A stretch of 64,000 bases of DNA from Bacteroidales bacterium UBA5429 (GTDB lineage: Bacteria > Bacteroidota > Bacteroidia > Bacteroidales > WCHB1-69): assembly GCA_002427605.1 (NCBI GenBank), contig DIRT01000037.1, positions 1 through 64,000 of the forward strand. Reading direction: 5' to 3'. Below the pieces are notes generated by a model, which made no database searches, had not been told where the DNA came from, and saw only the letters and a program-made list of their open reading frames with translations. Of the stretch, positions 33,932-43,589 are shown piece after piece. Made by a program: the position numbers and the translations under genes. Position 1 is the first letter of the stretch, and every line of letters starts with the position of its first letter.

Positions 33932-33987
33932 TATATTTTTTTGATATGAAGTGCTGTTTGATTTTGGAGTTTTTTCTTCTTCCTTTA

Positions 33988-34048
33988 TGAAATAAAAAAA
34001 AAGGGGGGCAGGAAATTCATCGTACAAATAAAAAGTTTACCCCCACTC
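33988..34048 (-). repeat. Dispersed 60-bp element, copy 3
   Basis: Read on the minus strand: GAGTGGGG, a 29-nt core, CTGCCCCCC and a T-rich tail ending ATTTCA. It lies in the intergenic region between two divergently transcribed genes, so it is not a terminator for either. The remaining sequence of 33878-34158 contains only the two -7 boxes. Confidence 0.7.
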
Positions 34049-34067
34049 GCATATTAAAAACTTTATT

Positions 34068-34075
34068 TATCTTTG
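34068..34075 (+). promoter_or_regulatory. -7 box TATCTTTG
   Basis: TATCTTTG lies 83 bp before the start of the restriction-modification gene. The leader would be about 75 nt. Confidence 0.5.
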
Positions 34076-34158
34076 TCGTGCCTTTTTGTTTCATAAAACC
34101 CCAAAAGCTCAAAATGACTCAATTTAACTTATAACTAACTTCATAAAAATAACTGACA

Positions 34159-37100
34159 ATGACCTTAAAAGAACTCAAACCGCGAAAAGCACTTAATAAA
34201 GCTTTCTTAAAAGTAAAACCGAATAGGAGTGAAATTGAGCTTTTTAAGACCCATCTCATCACATTGCTCGATAGAATTAACGATTCAGAAAGCGAGGAGT
34301 TTCATAAGAACCTGATTTCAGACTTTCTTAAAGATACATACTACAAACAAAATCATTTCATCAATACCAAAGGTCGCAATGACCTGGTGATTCATAATGG
34401 ACCCAATGCAAATTCAACAGTAGGAGTAATCATTGAAGCAAAGAAACCAACCAATAAAACTGAAATGGTTACTACTCAAAATCTGAATGTTAAAGCTTTT
34501 CAGGAATTGGTATTGTACTACTTACGTGAAAGAATTACAGATAAAAACTTGGAAGTCAAGCATTTGATAGTTACTAATGTCAACGAATGGTTCATTTTTG
34601 ACGCTACAACCTTTGATAGGCTTTTTGCTCAAAATAAGAAGTTTGTTCAGCAATTCACTGATTTTGAAGCCGGACGATTAGCGGATACAACTACCGATTT
34701 TTTCTATAAGCAAATTGCAGAACCCTTTATTGAGAGTATCACTTCTGAAATTGAATTTGCATACTTTAATTTTCAGGATTATCAAAAAGTTATACGTAAT
34801 CCTGAAAAAACTGACGACAATTCACTGATAGCTCTATTTAAACTGCTTTCACCCGAACATCTTTTAAAACTTCCTTTTGCCAACGACAGTAATACTCTCG
34901 ACAAAAAATTTTACGGCGAATTGCTACATATTATTGGACTGACTGAAACTAAAAAGGGAGGTAAAAAACTGATTGAACGGAATAAAGTAGGTGAGAGACA
35001 CACAGGAACCATTCTTGAAGATACGATTATTCAATTGGATAGCTTAGACAAACTGAGCAGACTTGAAAAGCCAAGTCTATTCGGAAAAACAGAGGAGGAA
35101 CGACTTTTCAATGTTGCATTGGAGCTTTCTATCACCTGGATGAACCGTATTTTGTTCCTAAAATTACTAGAAGCTCAGCTGATTACCTACAATAAAGGCG
35201 ACCAATCTCACTCCTTTATCAATTTCGATAAAATCAAAAGTTTTGATGATCTCAATACGCTCTTTTTTCAAGTTTTAGCTCGAAAACATGAAAGTCGAAA
35301 CCAAGATGTCCAAAAAGCTTTTGAGAAAGTTCCCTATCTCAACTCCTCACTCTTTGAGCCAACAGATTTGGAACATTCAATGTTCTTGATCAGCAATTTA
35401 AGTGATGATAAATCGATACCTATTTTTTCGCAAACTGTTCTGAAAGATGAACATGGAAAGAAAATAACAGGGAATTTAAATACACTCGAATATCTATTTT
35501 CATTTTTGGATGCTTATGATTTTGGTGCAGAAGGTGGGGAGGAAATTCAAGAAGAGAACAAAACATTGATTAATGCCTCAGTTCTCGGTTTAATTTTTGA
35601 GAAAATAAATGGCTATAAAGATGGCTCCTTTTTTACTCCGGGTTTCATTACAATGTATATGTGTCGTGAAACAATTCGTAAAGCAGTTGTACAGAAGTTT
35701 AGCCAGGAGTTTCCTGATTATAAGATTAATAGGATTGAGGATATCTACGATTTGATACCACAAAAAATATCCAGAAAAAAAGCCAATAAGGTTATTAATT
35801 CCTTAAAAATATGCGATCCTGCGGTAGGTTCAGGACATTTTTTAGTGAGTGCACTGAATGAACTCATTGCAATAAAAAATGATTTAAAAATTTTGGAAGA
35901 TCGCGAAGGAAAATCGCTACATCGTTATGAAGTAGAAGTGGTTAATGATGAGTTGATTGTAACCGATGAAGAGGGGGAACTCTTTGAATATAATCCCAAT
36001 AATAAAGAGAGTCAACGCGTACAGGAAACGCTGTTCCACGTAAAACAAACCATCATTGAAAATTGTCTTTTTGGGGTAGATATTAATCCCAATTCAGTCA
36101 AAATTTGCCGGTTACGCCTTTGGATAGAGTTATTAAAAAACGCGTACTACAAAAACAAGATTGAGCTGGAAACTCTGCCCAATATTGACATTAATATCAA
36201 ATGTGGAAACTCCTTAGTAAGTCGATTTGGCATAGATGCTGATTTAAAACAAGCTTTAAAGAGAAGCAAATGGACAATAAATAGTTATCGTTTAGCCGTA
36301 TCTACTTACCGAAATGCTGAAAATAAGGAGCAGAAAAGGGAGATGGAACGACTGATTGATGAGATTAAGAATAATTTTAGGGTAGAGATCACTAACAATG
36401 ATCCTAAAAAAACACGATTATCAAAATTAGCTTATGAACTGTATAACCGTTTTACGGGGAGTATGCTTTTTGAACCCGAAATACCTTACGGGAGTAATGT
36501 GGAAAAAAGACGAAAGGATGAACAGTGTAAAATAGAGGATGAAATAACTAAGCTACAGAAGGAGATTGATGAAATTGAAAGTAATAAGATTTATGAAAAT
36601 GCTTTTGAGTGGCGTTTCGAATTTCCTGAAGTATTGAATAATGATGGCGATTTTGAAGGTTTTGATGTAGTGATTGGTAATCCGCCGTATGTTGATTTAA
36701 AGGAATTAGATAATGATCTGGTTAAGTTTATTTTTACTCATTATAATACATCTTCGAATCGTGTAAACTTATACTCCACTTTTGTAGAAAAAGCTTATTC
36801 GCTCCTAAAACCGGAAGGTTATTTCTCTTTTATTATTCCGAATTCTATTTTAATGGGTTCGTCATATCAAAATCTAAGAAACCTTATAAAGAAAGAGATT
36901 TATGGTATAGTAAAGCTTCCGGAGAAAGTTTTTGAGGATGCAATAGTGGAAACGGTAATTATTGAGTTTAAGAAAAATAGCAAATTTGAAACTTGTCAAA
37001 CATTGATTTATAAAAAAGATGAGAAAGTAATTCAACTTGACCCAACCCTAAAACAGATGGTTTCTAAGAAATCTTGGGAAATTTATAATGAACCAAAATT

Positions 37101-37821
37101 CAATATTTACATTTCTGATAAAATAATAAAACCTCTGATGAAAATTCACGGTAAGGGGAAGAAATTAGGAGAAATAGCTGATTTTACTCTTGGTATTACA
37201 CCATATGACAAGTACAAAGGACATTCAAAAGAACTTATTGAAAACAAAGAGTTCCATTCAGATGTAAAATTATCAGATGAATATAAGCCACTGATCAAGG
37301 GTGAAAATATAGTTCATTATTACGTTGATGAAACAGTAAATAGCTACATCAAATATGGGTCTTGGTTGGGTGCACCAAGAGAGGAAAGGTTTTTTACCGA
37401 ACCAAGAGTGATTGTCCGACAAATAGTTTCAGGTAAACCCCCGAAGATTTATGCGGGTTACACGGATAAGCCACTATATTTTACTCAAATTGGTTTTTCT
37501 ATAATTCCCAAATCATATATTACTGTTTTTGAATTAACAGCTTTACTTAATAGTAAGTTGATGAATTTTTATCATAAGTATTTGTTTTTGGATATTGAAA
37601 AAGAACTGTTTCAAAAAATTTTGATTGAAAATTGTAAGCTTTTTCCCTGCAAATCTTTTAAAAATAGTGATTTAGTAAAGAAAATAGTTGAACAAATTAT
37701 AGAAATAAAGTCAACTAATGCTGAAGCTGATACAACAGATCTTGAAAACCAAATAGATCAATTGGTTTATGAATTGTATGGTTTGACAGAGGAAGAAATA
37801 AAAATTATAGAGAATAGCTAA
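34159..37821 (+). CDS. Single-chain type IIG-like restriction-modification enzyme
   Basis: A 1220-residue protein combining nuclease, DNA adenine methyltransferase and target recognition. A PD-(D/E)xK-like site is visible near the N-terminus (RNDLVI with D75, GVIIEAKKP with E93 and K95). Methyltransferase motif I is DPAVGSGHF (about 553-561), followed by GVDINPNSVKICRLRLW, and motif IV is GNPPYVDL (NPPY 841-844), which indicates an N6-adenine enzyme. The C-terminal 250 residues resemble the TaqI-type specificity domain. No separate methylase or specificity gene is adjacent, as expected of the Eco57I/BREX-free type IIG class. The target site cannot be read from sequence. Confidence 0.88.
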   Translation: MTLKELKPRKALNKAFLKVKPNRSEIELFKTHLITLLDRINDSESEEFHKNLISDFLKDTYYKQNHFINTKGRNDLVIHNGPNANSTVGVIIEAKKPTNKTEMVTTQNLNVKAFQELVLYYLRERITDKNLEVKHLIVTNVNEWFIFDATTFDRLFAQNKKFVQQFTDFEAGRLADTTTDFFYKQIAEPFIESITSEIEFAYFNFQDYQKVIRNPEKTDDNSLIALFKLLSPEHLLKLPFANDSNTLDKKFYGELLHIIGLTETKKGGKKLIERNKVGERHTGTILEDTIIQLDSLDKLSRLEKPSLFGKTEEERLFNVALELSITWMNRILFLKLLEAQLITYNKGDQSHSFINFDKIKSFDDLNTLFFQVLARKHESRNQDVQKAFEKVPYLNSSLFEPTDLEHSMFLISNLSDDKSIPIFSQTVLKDEHGKKITGNLNTLEYLFSFLDAYDFGAEGGEEIQEENKTLINASVLGLIFEKINGYKDGSFFTPGFITMYMCRETIRKAVVQKFSQEFPDYKINRIEDIYDLIPQKISRKKANKVINSLKICDPAVGSGHFLVSALNELIAIKNDLKILEDREGKSLHRYEVEVVNDELIVTDEEGELFEYNPNNKESQRVQETLFHVKQTIIENCLFGVDINPNSVKICRLRLWIELLKNAYYKNKIELETLPNIDINIKCGNSLVSRFGIDADLKQALKRSKWTINSYRLAVSTYRNAENKEQKREMERLIDEIKNNFRVEITNNDPKKTRLSKLAYELYNRFTGSMLFEPEIPYGSNVEKRRKDEQCKIEDEITKLQKEIDEIESNKIYENAFEWRFEFPEVLNNDGDFEGFDVVIGNPPYVDLKELDNDLVKFIFTHYNTSSNRVNLYSTFVEKAYSLLKPEGYFSFIIPNSILMGSSYQNLRNLIKKEIYGIVKLPEKVFEDAIVETVIIEFKKNSKFETCQTLIYKKDEKVIQLDPTLKQMVSKKSWEIYNEPKFNIYISDKIIKPLMKIHGKGKKLGEIADFTLGITPYDKYKGHSKELIENKEFHSDVKLSDEYKPLIKGENIVHYYVDETVNSYIKYGSWLGAPREERFFTEPRVIVRQIVSGKPPKIYAGYTDKPLYFTQIGFSIIPKSYITVFELTALLNSKLMNFYHKYLFLDIEKELFQKILIENCKLFPCKSFKNSDLVKKIVEQIIEIKSTNAEADTTDLENQIDQLVYELYGLTEEEIKIIENS

Positions 37822-37841
37822 ATTAGTGTAATTTTTACAAG

Positions 37842-37871
37842 TTGTTAATCCGGATTTTATCTGTACCTTTG
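37842..37871 (+). promoter_or_regulatory. Promoter of rmuC
   Basis: TTG at 37842-37844 and TACCTTTG at 37864-37871, 19 bp apart, match the Bacteroidota promoter and lie 34 bp before the rmuC start. This separates rmuC from the preceding restriction gene. Confidence 0.65.
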
Positions 37872-37905
37872 CAAGTTGTACTTTCCATTAAATTTTTGAA
37901 CCATT

Positions 37906-39279
37906 ATGACACTGACCATTTTAGCTATTGTAATTATCCTGTTGATAATTGTGAATATAATTATTACTTTCTCGAAAAAGGGAAAGGATGAGGTGAATCC
38001 GCAAATTAAGAATCTGGAAGATTCGATGATTAAGTTTGATGCTACTTTGGAGAAGATAGACAAACTGGTTAAGGATGAATTCCAAAGAAACAGGACGGAA
38101 ACCCACGATATTACTCAGAAAAATCGCGAGGAACTTTCGAAAAGTTTGAAGTTGTTTGGGGATCAGTTTACCGAAAACACAAAGGAGTTGAAGGAGTTGC
38201 TGAGACTCAATTTTGGAGAGTTTTCAAAACGACAAGTTGAAATCAGTGAGCAAACGACAAAGCAAACCAAAGAGATCAAACAGTCGGTTGAAACGGAGTT
38301 GAAGAATATTCGGGAAGATAATACCAAACAGCTGAACGAAATGAGAAATACTGTTGATGAAAAATTGCAAAAAACCTTGAATGAGCGGTTAAGTCAATCG
38401 TTTGAAACCGTAGGAAAGCAATTGCAGGCTGTTCAGGAAGGATTGGGAGAGATGAAAAACCTCGCAACCGATGTGGGTAGTTTGAAACGGGTGTTGAGTA
38501 ATGTCAAGATGCGTGGTGGGATTGGAGAAATTCAGTTGGAGATGCTATTGGAGCAAATTCTGGCTCCGGATCAATATGAAGCTAATGTAAAAACCAAAGC
38601 AAACAGCGATAATGTTGTAGAGTTTGCCATTAAACTGCCGGGTCGGGACGAAACAGCACCCAATGTGTGGTTGCCGATTGATGCCAAATTCCCTAAAGAT
38701 CGATATGAACAGTTGCAAGATGCTTACGACGATGGAGATCCTGCTCATATTCAAGCTGCGCAGAAAAGTTTGGAAGATACCATCAAAAGTATGGCTAAAG
38801 ATATCAGTGATAAATACTTGGATCCGCCCAACACAACTGATTTTGGAATTATGTTTTTACCGTTTGAAGGAATCTATGCTGAAGTGGTGCGTAAAGCAGC
38901 TTTACTGGAAGATTTGCAAAGAAATTATAAGGTGATTGTAACCGGTCCGACTACTCTGGCAGCGATTTTGAATAGTTTACAAATGGGATTCAAGACGTTG
39001 GCTATTCAGAAAAGAAGTAGTGAAGTTTGGCAAGTTTTGGGAGCAGTGAAAAAAGAGTTTGATAACTTTGGTGGGTTAATTGAAAAAGCGCAAAAGAATA
39101 TTCAGACAGGTCTTAATCAGTTGGATACACTGGCAGGTACAAGAACTAGGGCTATTCAACGAAAATTGAGAAATGTTGAGTCTTTGAGTGAAGGTGAAGC
39201 CCAAGCTATACTTTCTCTTCCGGATTCCGTTTTATTGGATGATGATGAAGAAGAATACGAAGAAGAAAATGAATTATAA
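37906..39279 (+). CDS. rmuC: DNA recombination protein RmuC
   Basis: A 457-residue protein. An N-terminal transmembrane helix (LTILAIVIILLIIVNIIITF) is followed by a coiled coil (about 30-190) and the RmuC domain (about 200-400), with the family motifs MRGGIGEIQLEMLLEQIL, WLPIDAKFPKDRYEQL and FLPFEGIYAEVVRK. RmuC proteins limit DNA inversion and rearrangement, and are thought to have a nuclease-like core. The acidic C-terminus (DDDEEEYEEENEL) is low-complexity. A small macro-domain-like gene follows after 20 bp. Confidence 0.92.
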   Translation: MTLTILAIVIILLIIVNIIITFSKKGKDEVNPQIKNLEDSMIKFDATLEKIDKLVKDEFQRNRTETHDITQKNREELSKSLKLFGDQFTENTKELKELLRLNFGEFSKRQVEISEQTTKQTKEIKQSVETELKNIREDNTKQLNEMRNTVDEKLQKTLNERLSQSFETVGKQLQAVQEGLGEMKNLATDVGSLKRVLSNVKMRGGIGEIQLEMLLEQILAPDQYEANVKTKANSDNVVEFAIKLPGRDETAPNVWLPIDAKFPKDRYEQLQDAYDDGDPAHIQAAQKSLEDTIKSMAKDISDKYLDPPNTTDFGIMFLPFEGIYAEVVRKAALLEDLQRNYKVIVTGPTTLAAILNSLQMGFKTLAIQKRSSEVWQVLGAVKKEFDNFGGLIEKAQKNIQTGLNQLDTLAGTRTRAIQRKLRNVESLSEGEAQAILSLPDSVLLDDDEEEYEEENEL

Positions 39280-39299
39280 AAGCAAATAATAAGTAAAAG

Positions 39300-39698
39300 A
39301 TGAGTACAAAAAGAGTTTCCCCCCAGTGGATTAATAAATTAGAAGCTAACGAAATTTTTGTTTTTGGAAGTAATTTAGAGGGAATGCATGGCGGTGGTGC
39401 AGCTGCAGTAGCCAGGAAGTGGGGAGCGATTTGGGGACAAGGGGTTGGGCTACAAGGACAAACCTACGCTATTCCGACCATGCAAGGTGGAGTTGAAACG
39501 ATTAAACCCTATGTGGATGAGTTTTTAGCTTTTGCAAAATCACATCCGGAGCTCAAGTTTTTGGTAACGGAAATAGGCTGTGGTATTGCAGGTTTTACAG
39601 TACAAGAGATTGCCCCTTTGTTCAAAGCAGCACTGGATGAAAATATTGAAAATGTTTATCTACCTCAGCGCTTTTACGAGGTGTTGAGTCCGATGTAA
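39300..39698 (+). CDS. Small macro-domain-like protein
   Basis: A 132-residue protein with FVFGSNLEGMHGGGAAAVARKWG, the Gly-rich loop seen in A1S_2505-type and macro-domain-like proteins, which often bind ADP-ribose. LKFLVTEIGCGIAGFTVQEIAPLF gives the central beta-alpha part. The catalytic activity and partners are not known from the sequence. It lies 20 bp after rmuC and is probably cotranscribed. The downstream sequence holds copy 4 of the dispersed element. Confidence 0.65.
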   Translation: MSTKRVSPQWINKLEANEIFVFGSNLEGMHGGGAAAVARKWGAIWGQGVGLQGQTYAIPTMQGGVETIKPYVDEFLAFAKSHPELKFLVTEIGCGIAGFTVQEIAPLFKAALDENIENVYLPQRFYEVLSPM

Positions 39699-39759
39699 TA
39701 AACGATAGTATCCTGTGCAAACAGAATAATTGGTGCTTTCCTCAAAGCGTGTAATGTTA

Positions 39760-39815
39760 GAGTGGGGAAAGGGGACAACAAAAGAGTAATTCCTATGCTG
39801 CCCCCCTTTTATTTA
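39760..39815 (+). repeat. Dispersed 60-bp element, copy 4
   Basis: GAGTGGGG at 39760-39767, a 30-nt core, CTGCCCCCC at 39798-39806 and a shortened T-rich tail. The sequence before it (TAATGTTAGAGTGGGGAA) resembles that before copy 1. A heptamer array follows directly. Confidence 0.65.
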
Positions 39816-39822
39816 AAATACC

Positions 39823-39911
39823 AAATAAGAAATAAGAAATTAGAAATATGAAGTAAATCTATTACTAAGTGTAAATAGCTGATAGTTAGATAGTACTAAA
39901 TTCTAAATTTG
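39823..39911. repeat. Heptamer tandem repeats (AAATAAG)n and (CTAAATT)2
   Basis: AAATAAG, AAATAAG, AAATTAG and AAATATG follow in register at 39823-39850, and CTAAATTCTAAATTT lies at 39897-39911, shared with the composite block at 26274-26290. The gap lies between two convergent genes. Confidence 0.7.
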
Positions 39912-39927
39912 CTATCCGGTTGAGGTA

Positions 39928-42384
39928 TTAGATGAAAAGATTGATTCTTGCATCGTCGGCGCGTTCCATATAGGTGGCAACACCGCCCACTGTAACGACA
40001 TCAAGAAGTTCCTCTTTTCTTACGCCCATCATATCCATTGACATTTGACAAGCGATAAACTCAACTCCATTTTGAAGTGCTTGTTCACGTAAAGATTCTA
40101 ATGAATCGATTCCTTTTTCCTTCATTAAGTGGCGCATTAATCGATCACCCAAGCCCCACATGGAAAGTTTGGAAAGTTTGAGTTTGAGCGAGTGAGAAGG
40201 TAACATAAAGGAGAACATTTTGTCAAAGAATCCTTTTTTAAGTTTGGGCTTGTTTACCTTTTTAATTACATTCAATCCCCAGAAAGTAAAGAATATGGTT
40301 ACTTTATCGCCTGAAGCGGCTGCTCCATTAGCCAATACCATGGTAGCCAATGCTTTATCCAAGTCATCACTAAACATGATGAAAGTTCTGTTTTTCTCTC
40401 CGGTGCTCAATGTGGCGCCTTGAGTTGCTCTCTTGATTCCTTTTTCAACAATAGCTTCATAGATTCCTTTGTCAGAGGAGGTAGAGATTAAAAGGTTCTG
40501 TGTAGAGTTGCACCAGGCTTCAACATCTCTGATAAATCCGGGATCAGTTGAGGTTACTGTAATTTGATCACCACTGTTGGCATCATCAACTGCTTTGCGT
40601 AACTTTAGGATTGGTCCGGGACATTGTAATCCGGTTGCATCAATCGTGATCATATTTTTTACTTCCCGCATGAAGCTTACCTGCGCGTCATCAGCTAATT
40701 TGGGTCCCTTGAATAGAGGGAGTTCTTGATTGACAATTGGAGCTACTGCTACAGAGTAGGTGGTGTATCCCCCTGATAGATTTTTTACGTCATTGAAGTG
40801 ATTTGCTTTCAAAATGTTGGAAGCCAGGTAACCTCTCAGACCAATGGCACAAAAGATAACAATCGGTTTATCTTTTGGAATTTCATTCATTCTGGAGCGT
40901 AACTCATCAACAGGAATATTGATAGATCCGGGAATAGTACCCATGGCAACTTCATCCACAGTTCTTACATCAATCAAGGTTACTTTTTCCAAATCGAGTT
41001 CCTTAACCTCTCTCCAGGAGACAATATCCATCTTTTTACTGAGGATATTGTTAGCAACATATCCGGCGATAGTGATAGGATCTTTAGCAGAAGAGAATGG
41101 AGGAGCATAACAATGTTCAACAGCCATTAAATCGTAGATTGTTTTTCCCATTTTAATGAGTAGGGAGATCTGGTCGATTCTTTTATCTACACCGTCATAT
41201 CCAACTCCCTGAGCTCCCAAAATGCGTCCTGTTTCGGGTTCAAAAGTGATTTTTAAGGAGATACGTGTTGATCCGGGATAGTATCCGGCATGTGAACCGG
41301 AGTGTGTCCAGGAACTGATGTAGGGTATATCCAGTGATTTTAGCTTTTTAGCAGCTAATCCGGTAGAAGCAACGGTGATGTCGAAAATCTTAGCGATAGA
41401 AGTACCAATTGCTCCCTCATAGGGTTCCTTGTTGCCGAAAACCATATTGTCAGCTACCAGTCTTCCCTGACGATTGGCGGGGTTAGCCAGGTAATTCATC
41501 CAGGGTTTTCCTGTGATAGGGTGTGGAAACTCAATGGCATCACCCACGGCATAGATATCTTTTACAGAGGTTTCCAAGTATTCATTAACCCAGATTCCTC
41601 TGGCTTCTCCAATTTTAATTCCTGAATCTTGTAAAAAGCCGATCTCGGGTCTAACTCCAATAGAAAGAATCACGACATCGGTTTCTATCATTTTTCCACT
41701 TTCGAGATAAACGAGAATGGAGTCCTCATTTTTTTGAAATTTGGTAACAGACTCGCCGAGGTGGAGTTGCACACCTTTTTCAGTAAGATGACGGTGAACA
41801 AGTTGAGCCATCGAGAAATCGATAGGAGCCATCACCTGATCTAACTTCTCAGCAATATGTACTTGAGCACCCAGGTGGTGTAAGTTTTCCGCCATCTCCA
41901 ATCCAATAAATCCGGCACCCACAATCAGTGCTCTTTTGATCACTTTTTCACTGACATACTTTTTAATTCTGTCGGTATCCGGAATATTTCTTAGTGAGAA
42001 AACTCCATCCAGGTCGATTCCTTCAATGTTTGGTCTGATGGGAGCGGCTCCGGGAGAGAGCAAAAGTTTGTCGTAAGACTCTTGATAAATAGCTCCATTT
42101 TCATTTTTAACATGAACTATCTTTTTCTCAGGATCGATTCGTACTACCTCATTTTGAACACGGACATCGGCATTAAAGCGAGTTCCAAAAGTGGTAGGTG
42201 TTTGCAATAAAAGTCGGCTTCTTTCACTAATCACCCCTCCAATATAGTAAGGTAATCCACAATTAGCGTACGAAATGTAACTTCCTTTTTCTAAAATGAT
42301 AATTTCTGCATTTTCATCATTTCTTCTGATTCTGGCTGCTGCGGTAGCGCCTCCGGCTACTCCGCCTACAATGACATGTTTCAT
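39928..42384 (-). CDS. CoA-disulfide reductase/rhodanese/TusA/DsrE fusion
   Basis: An 818-residue fusion of four sulfur-transfer modules. The N-terminal 440 residues form a FAD-dependent reductase with the redox Cys at 42 (YANCGLPYY), as in CoA-disulfide reductases. A rhodanese domain follows (active Cys about 512 in FCAIGLRG), then a TusA domain (Cys about 588 in LQCPGP), then a DsrE/F-like domain (Cys about 779 in IACQMSMDMMG). The fusion is known in Bacteroidota and suggests handling of CoA persulfide or other sulfane sulfur. A -7 box inside the upstream gene (42445-42452) indicates an independent transcript. Confidence 0.9.
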   Translation of the reverse strand: MKHVIVGGVAGGATAAARIRRNDENAEIIILEKGSYISYANCGLPYYIGGVISERSRLLLQTPTTFGTRFNADVRVQNEVVRIDPEKKIVHVKNENGAIYQESYDKLLLSPGAAPIRPNIEGIDLDGVFSLRNIPDTDRIKKYVSEKVIKRALIVGAGFIGLEMAENLHHLGAQVHIAEKLDQVMAPIDFSMAQLVHRHLTEKGVQLHLGESVTKFQKNEDSILVYLESGKMIETDVVILSIGVRPEIGFLQDSGIKIGEARGIWVNEYLETSVKDIYAVGDAIEFPHPITGKPWMNYLANPANRQGRLVADNMVFGNKEPYEGAIGTSIAKIFDITVASTGLAAKKLKSLDIPYISSWTHSGSHAGYYPGSTRISLKITFEPETGRILGAQGVGYDGVDKRIDQISLLIKMGKTIYDLMAVEHCYAPPFSSAKDPITIAGYVANNILSKKMDIVSWREVKELDLEKVTLIDVRTVDEVAMGTIPGSINIPVDELRSRMNEIPKDKPIVIFCAIGLRGYLASNILKANHFNDVKNLSGGYTTYSVAVAPIVNQELPLFKGPKLADDAQVSFMREVKNMITIDATGLQCPGPILKLRKAVDDANSGDQITVTSTDPGFIRDVEAWCNSTQNLLISTSSDKGIYEAIVEKGIKRATQGATLSTGEKNRTFIMFSDDLDKALATMVLANGAAASGDKVTIFFTFWGLNVIKKVNKPKLKKGFFDKMFSFMLPSHSLKLKLSKLSMWGLGDRLMRHLMKEKGIDSLESLREQALQNGVEFIACQMSMDMMGVRKEELLDVVTVGGVATYMERADDARINLFI

Positions 42385-42414
42385 GGTTTTTAAAGTTTTT
42401 ATTTTGTTTTATGG

Positions 42415-43575
42415 TTATGAGTTGTTAAAGCTAAAAAGATTGTGCAAAGATAGTTTATTATTCAATGGGTTAGCATAAATTTCTAAAAATTTTTTCTCTA
42501 AGCTACAGTAATCGTCAATATCGGTAATTTTAGAGAGTTGTTTATGCATGTAAGTTTTAAATTGCTCCATCTCGTCAGAACTGTATTGACTGCTATAGTT
42601 AGCTCTTTTACGTAAAAGGTCATGTGCAATGTAATTGTTGTTCCAAAGTTGATAATTATTGATTATTCTTTCATCTACCAATTGAGTCAATTCATTACAA
42701 AAAAGGGTGTAATTATCTGATAATGAAGCTATTTCTTTTTCTGAAATAGGTTCTGTAATCACCATGGAAACTTTTCCTTTAGGTTGATTGATTCCGTACA
42801 AAATACTTTCTAAATCCTCCTCTTTTCGTTTGTTATAGATCCCGCTTAACTCCTTTAAAAAGACCTCTCTTACTTTCATAAAGTCACATGACTCATATTG
42901 GTAGGAGATGGCTATAGGTGTTATGTTCATCTCTATAAAATGATCTTTAAAGCGCTTTCTTTGCGACACGGAATACATTTTGATTAATCCCGGATCAGTT
43001 CTGTCTATTCCATCTTTAGTTCTTCCATTCCGCTGGGCAATCCATGTGGATTTCTTTTTCTGAGTGATGGTATATTGCAAATAATCGGATAGGGAAGTTA
43101 GTTTGTGATATAATTCCCGGGAGGTTCCGCTTCGGTCTGTTTTGTACATCAGGCATGACTTTCCAATATCGATAATTAGGGGATTCATCATCAGATTACT
43201 CCCGAAAGAAATTTCGATAAGTTCATCAAGGTTCTCAAAATAAAGTACTTGCAGTATCAATGCATCCATGACAATATCTCTATGATTGGAAATAAAGGAG
43301 TATGCCTGATCTTTTTTGATTCTCTCCAGTCCGGTAACGATGAGCTCATCTGTTGTTTTCTCAATTGTTTTTTTCGCTAAAACCCACGCAAATTTTCGAT
43401 GAAACTCTTTGATCGTTTTAACGTTGATCAACTCTTGTTTAAGCTGTTCAAAGGGAGTTTCTGGGAGTAAAGAATGACAGATCATTTGAAACTCTTTGGA
43501 ATGAGCAATTCTAACAAAGGCTTCCTGCGCCTCCTGGTCGTTGTATGGTCTGATATGTTCAAATTGTTTTTCCAT
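42415..43575 (-). CDS. Glycerol-3-phosphate acyltransferase-like protein
   Basis: A 386-residue soluble acyltransferase-like protein. ISNHRDIVMD (His98) matches the first motif of the PlsB/PlsC family in a variant with five residues between His and the second Asp, as in glycerol-phosphate acyltransferases of this phylum. TWIAQRNGRTKDGID is the expected phosphate-binding region. It could place an acyl or polyene chain on a glycerol backbone. It is the last gene of the run of 23 minus-strand genes before the sulfur-transfer fusion, 14 bp after the adenylating enzyme. Confidence 0.75.
   Translation of the reverse strand: MEKQFEHIRPYNDQEAQEAFVRIAHSKEFQMICHSLLPETPFEQLKQELINVKTIKEFHRKFAWVLAKKTIEKTTDELIVTGLERIKKDQAYSFISNHRDIVMDALILQVLYFENLDELIEISFGSNLMMNPLIIDIGKSCLMYKTDRSGTSRELYHKLTSLSDYLQYTITQKKKSTWIAQRNGRTKDGIDRTDPGLIKMYSVSQRKRFKDHFIEMNITPIAISYQYESCDFMKVREVFLKELSGIYNKRKEEDLESILYGINQPKGKVSMVITEPISEKEIASLSDNYTLFCNELTQLVDERIINNYQLWNNNYIAHDLLRKRANYSSQYSSDEMEQFKTYMHKQLSKITDIDDYCSLEKKFLEIYANPLNNKLSLHNLFSFNNS
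42445..42452 (-). promoter_or_regulatory. -7 box TATCTTTG inside upstream gene
   Basis: On the minus strand TATCTTTG lies within the last codons of the preceding acyltransferase gene, 60 bp before the reductase fusion. It suggests that the fusion is transcribed on its own, not only as the tail of the biosynthetic cluster. Confidence 0.45.
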
Positions 43576-43589
43576 TTTCTGTTTATTTC

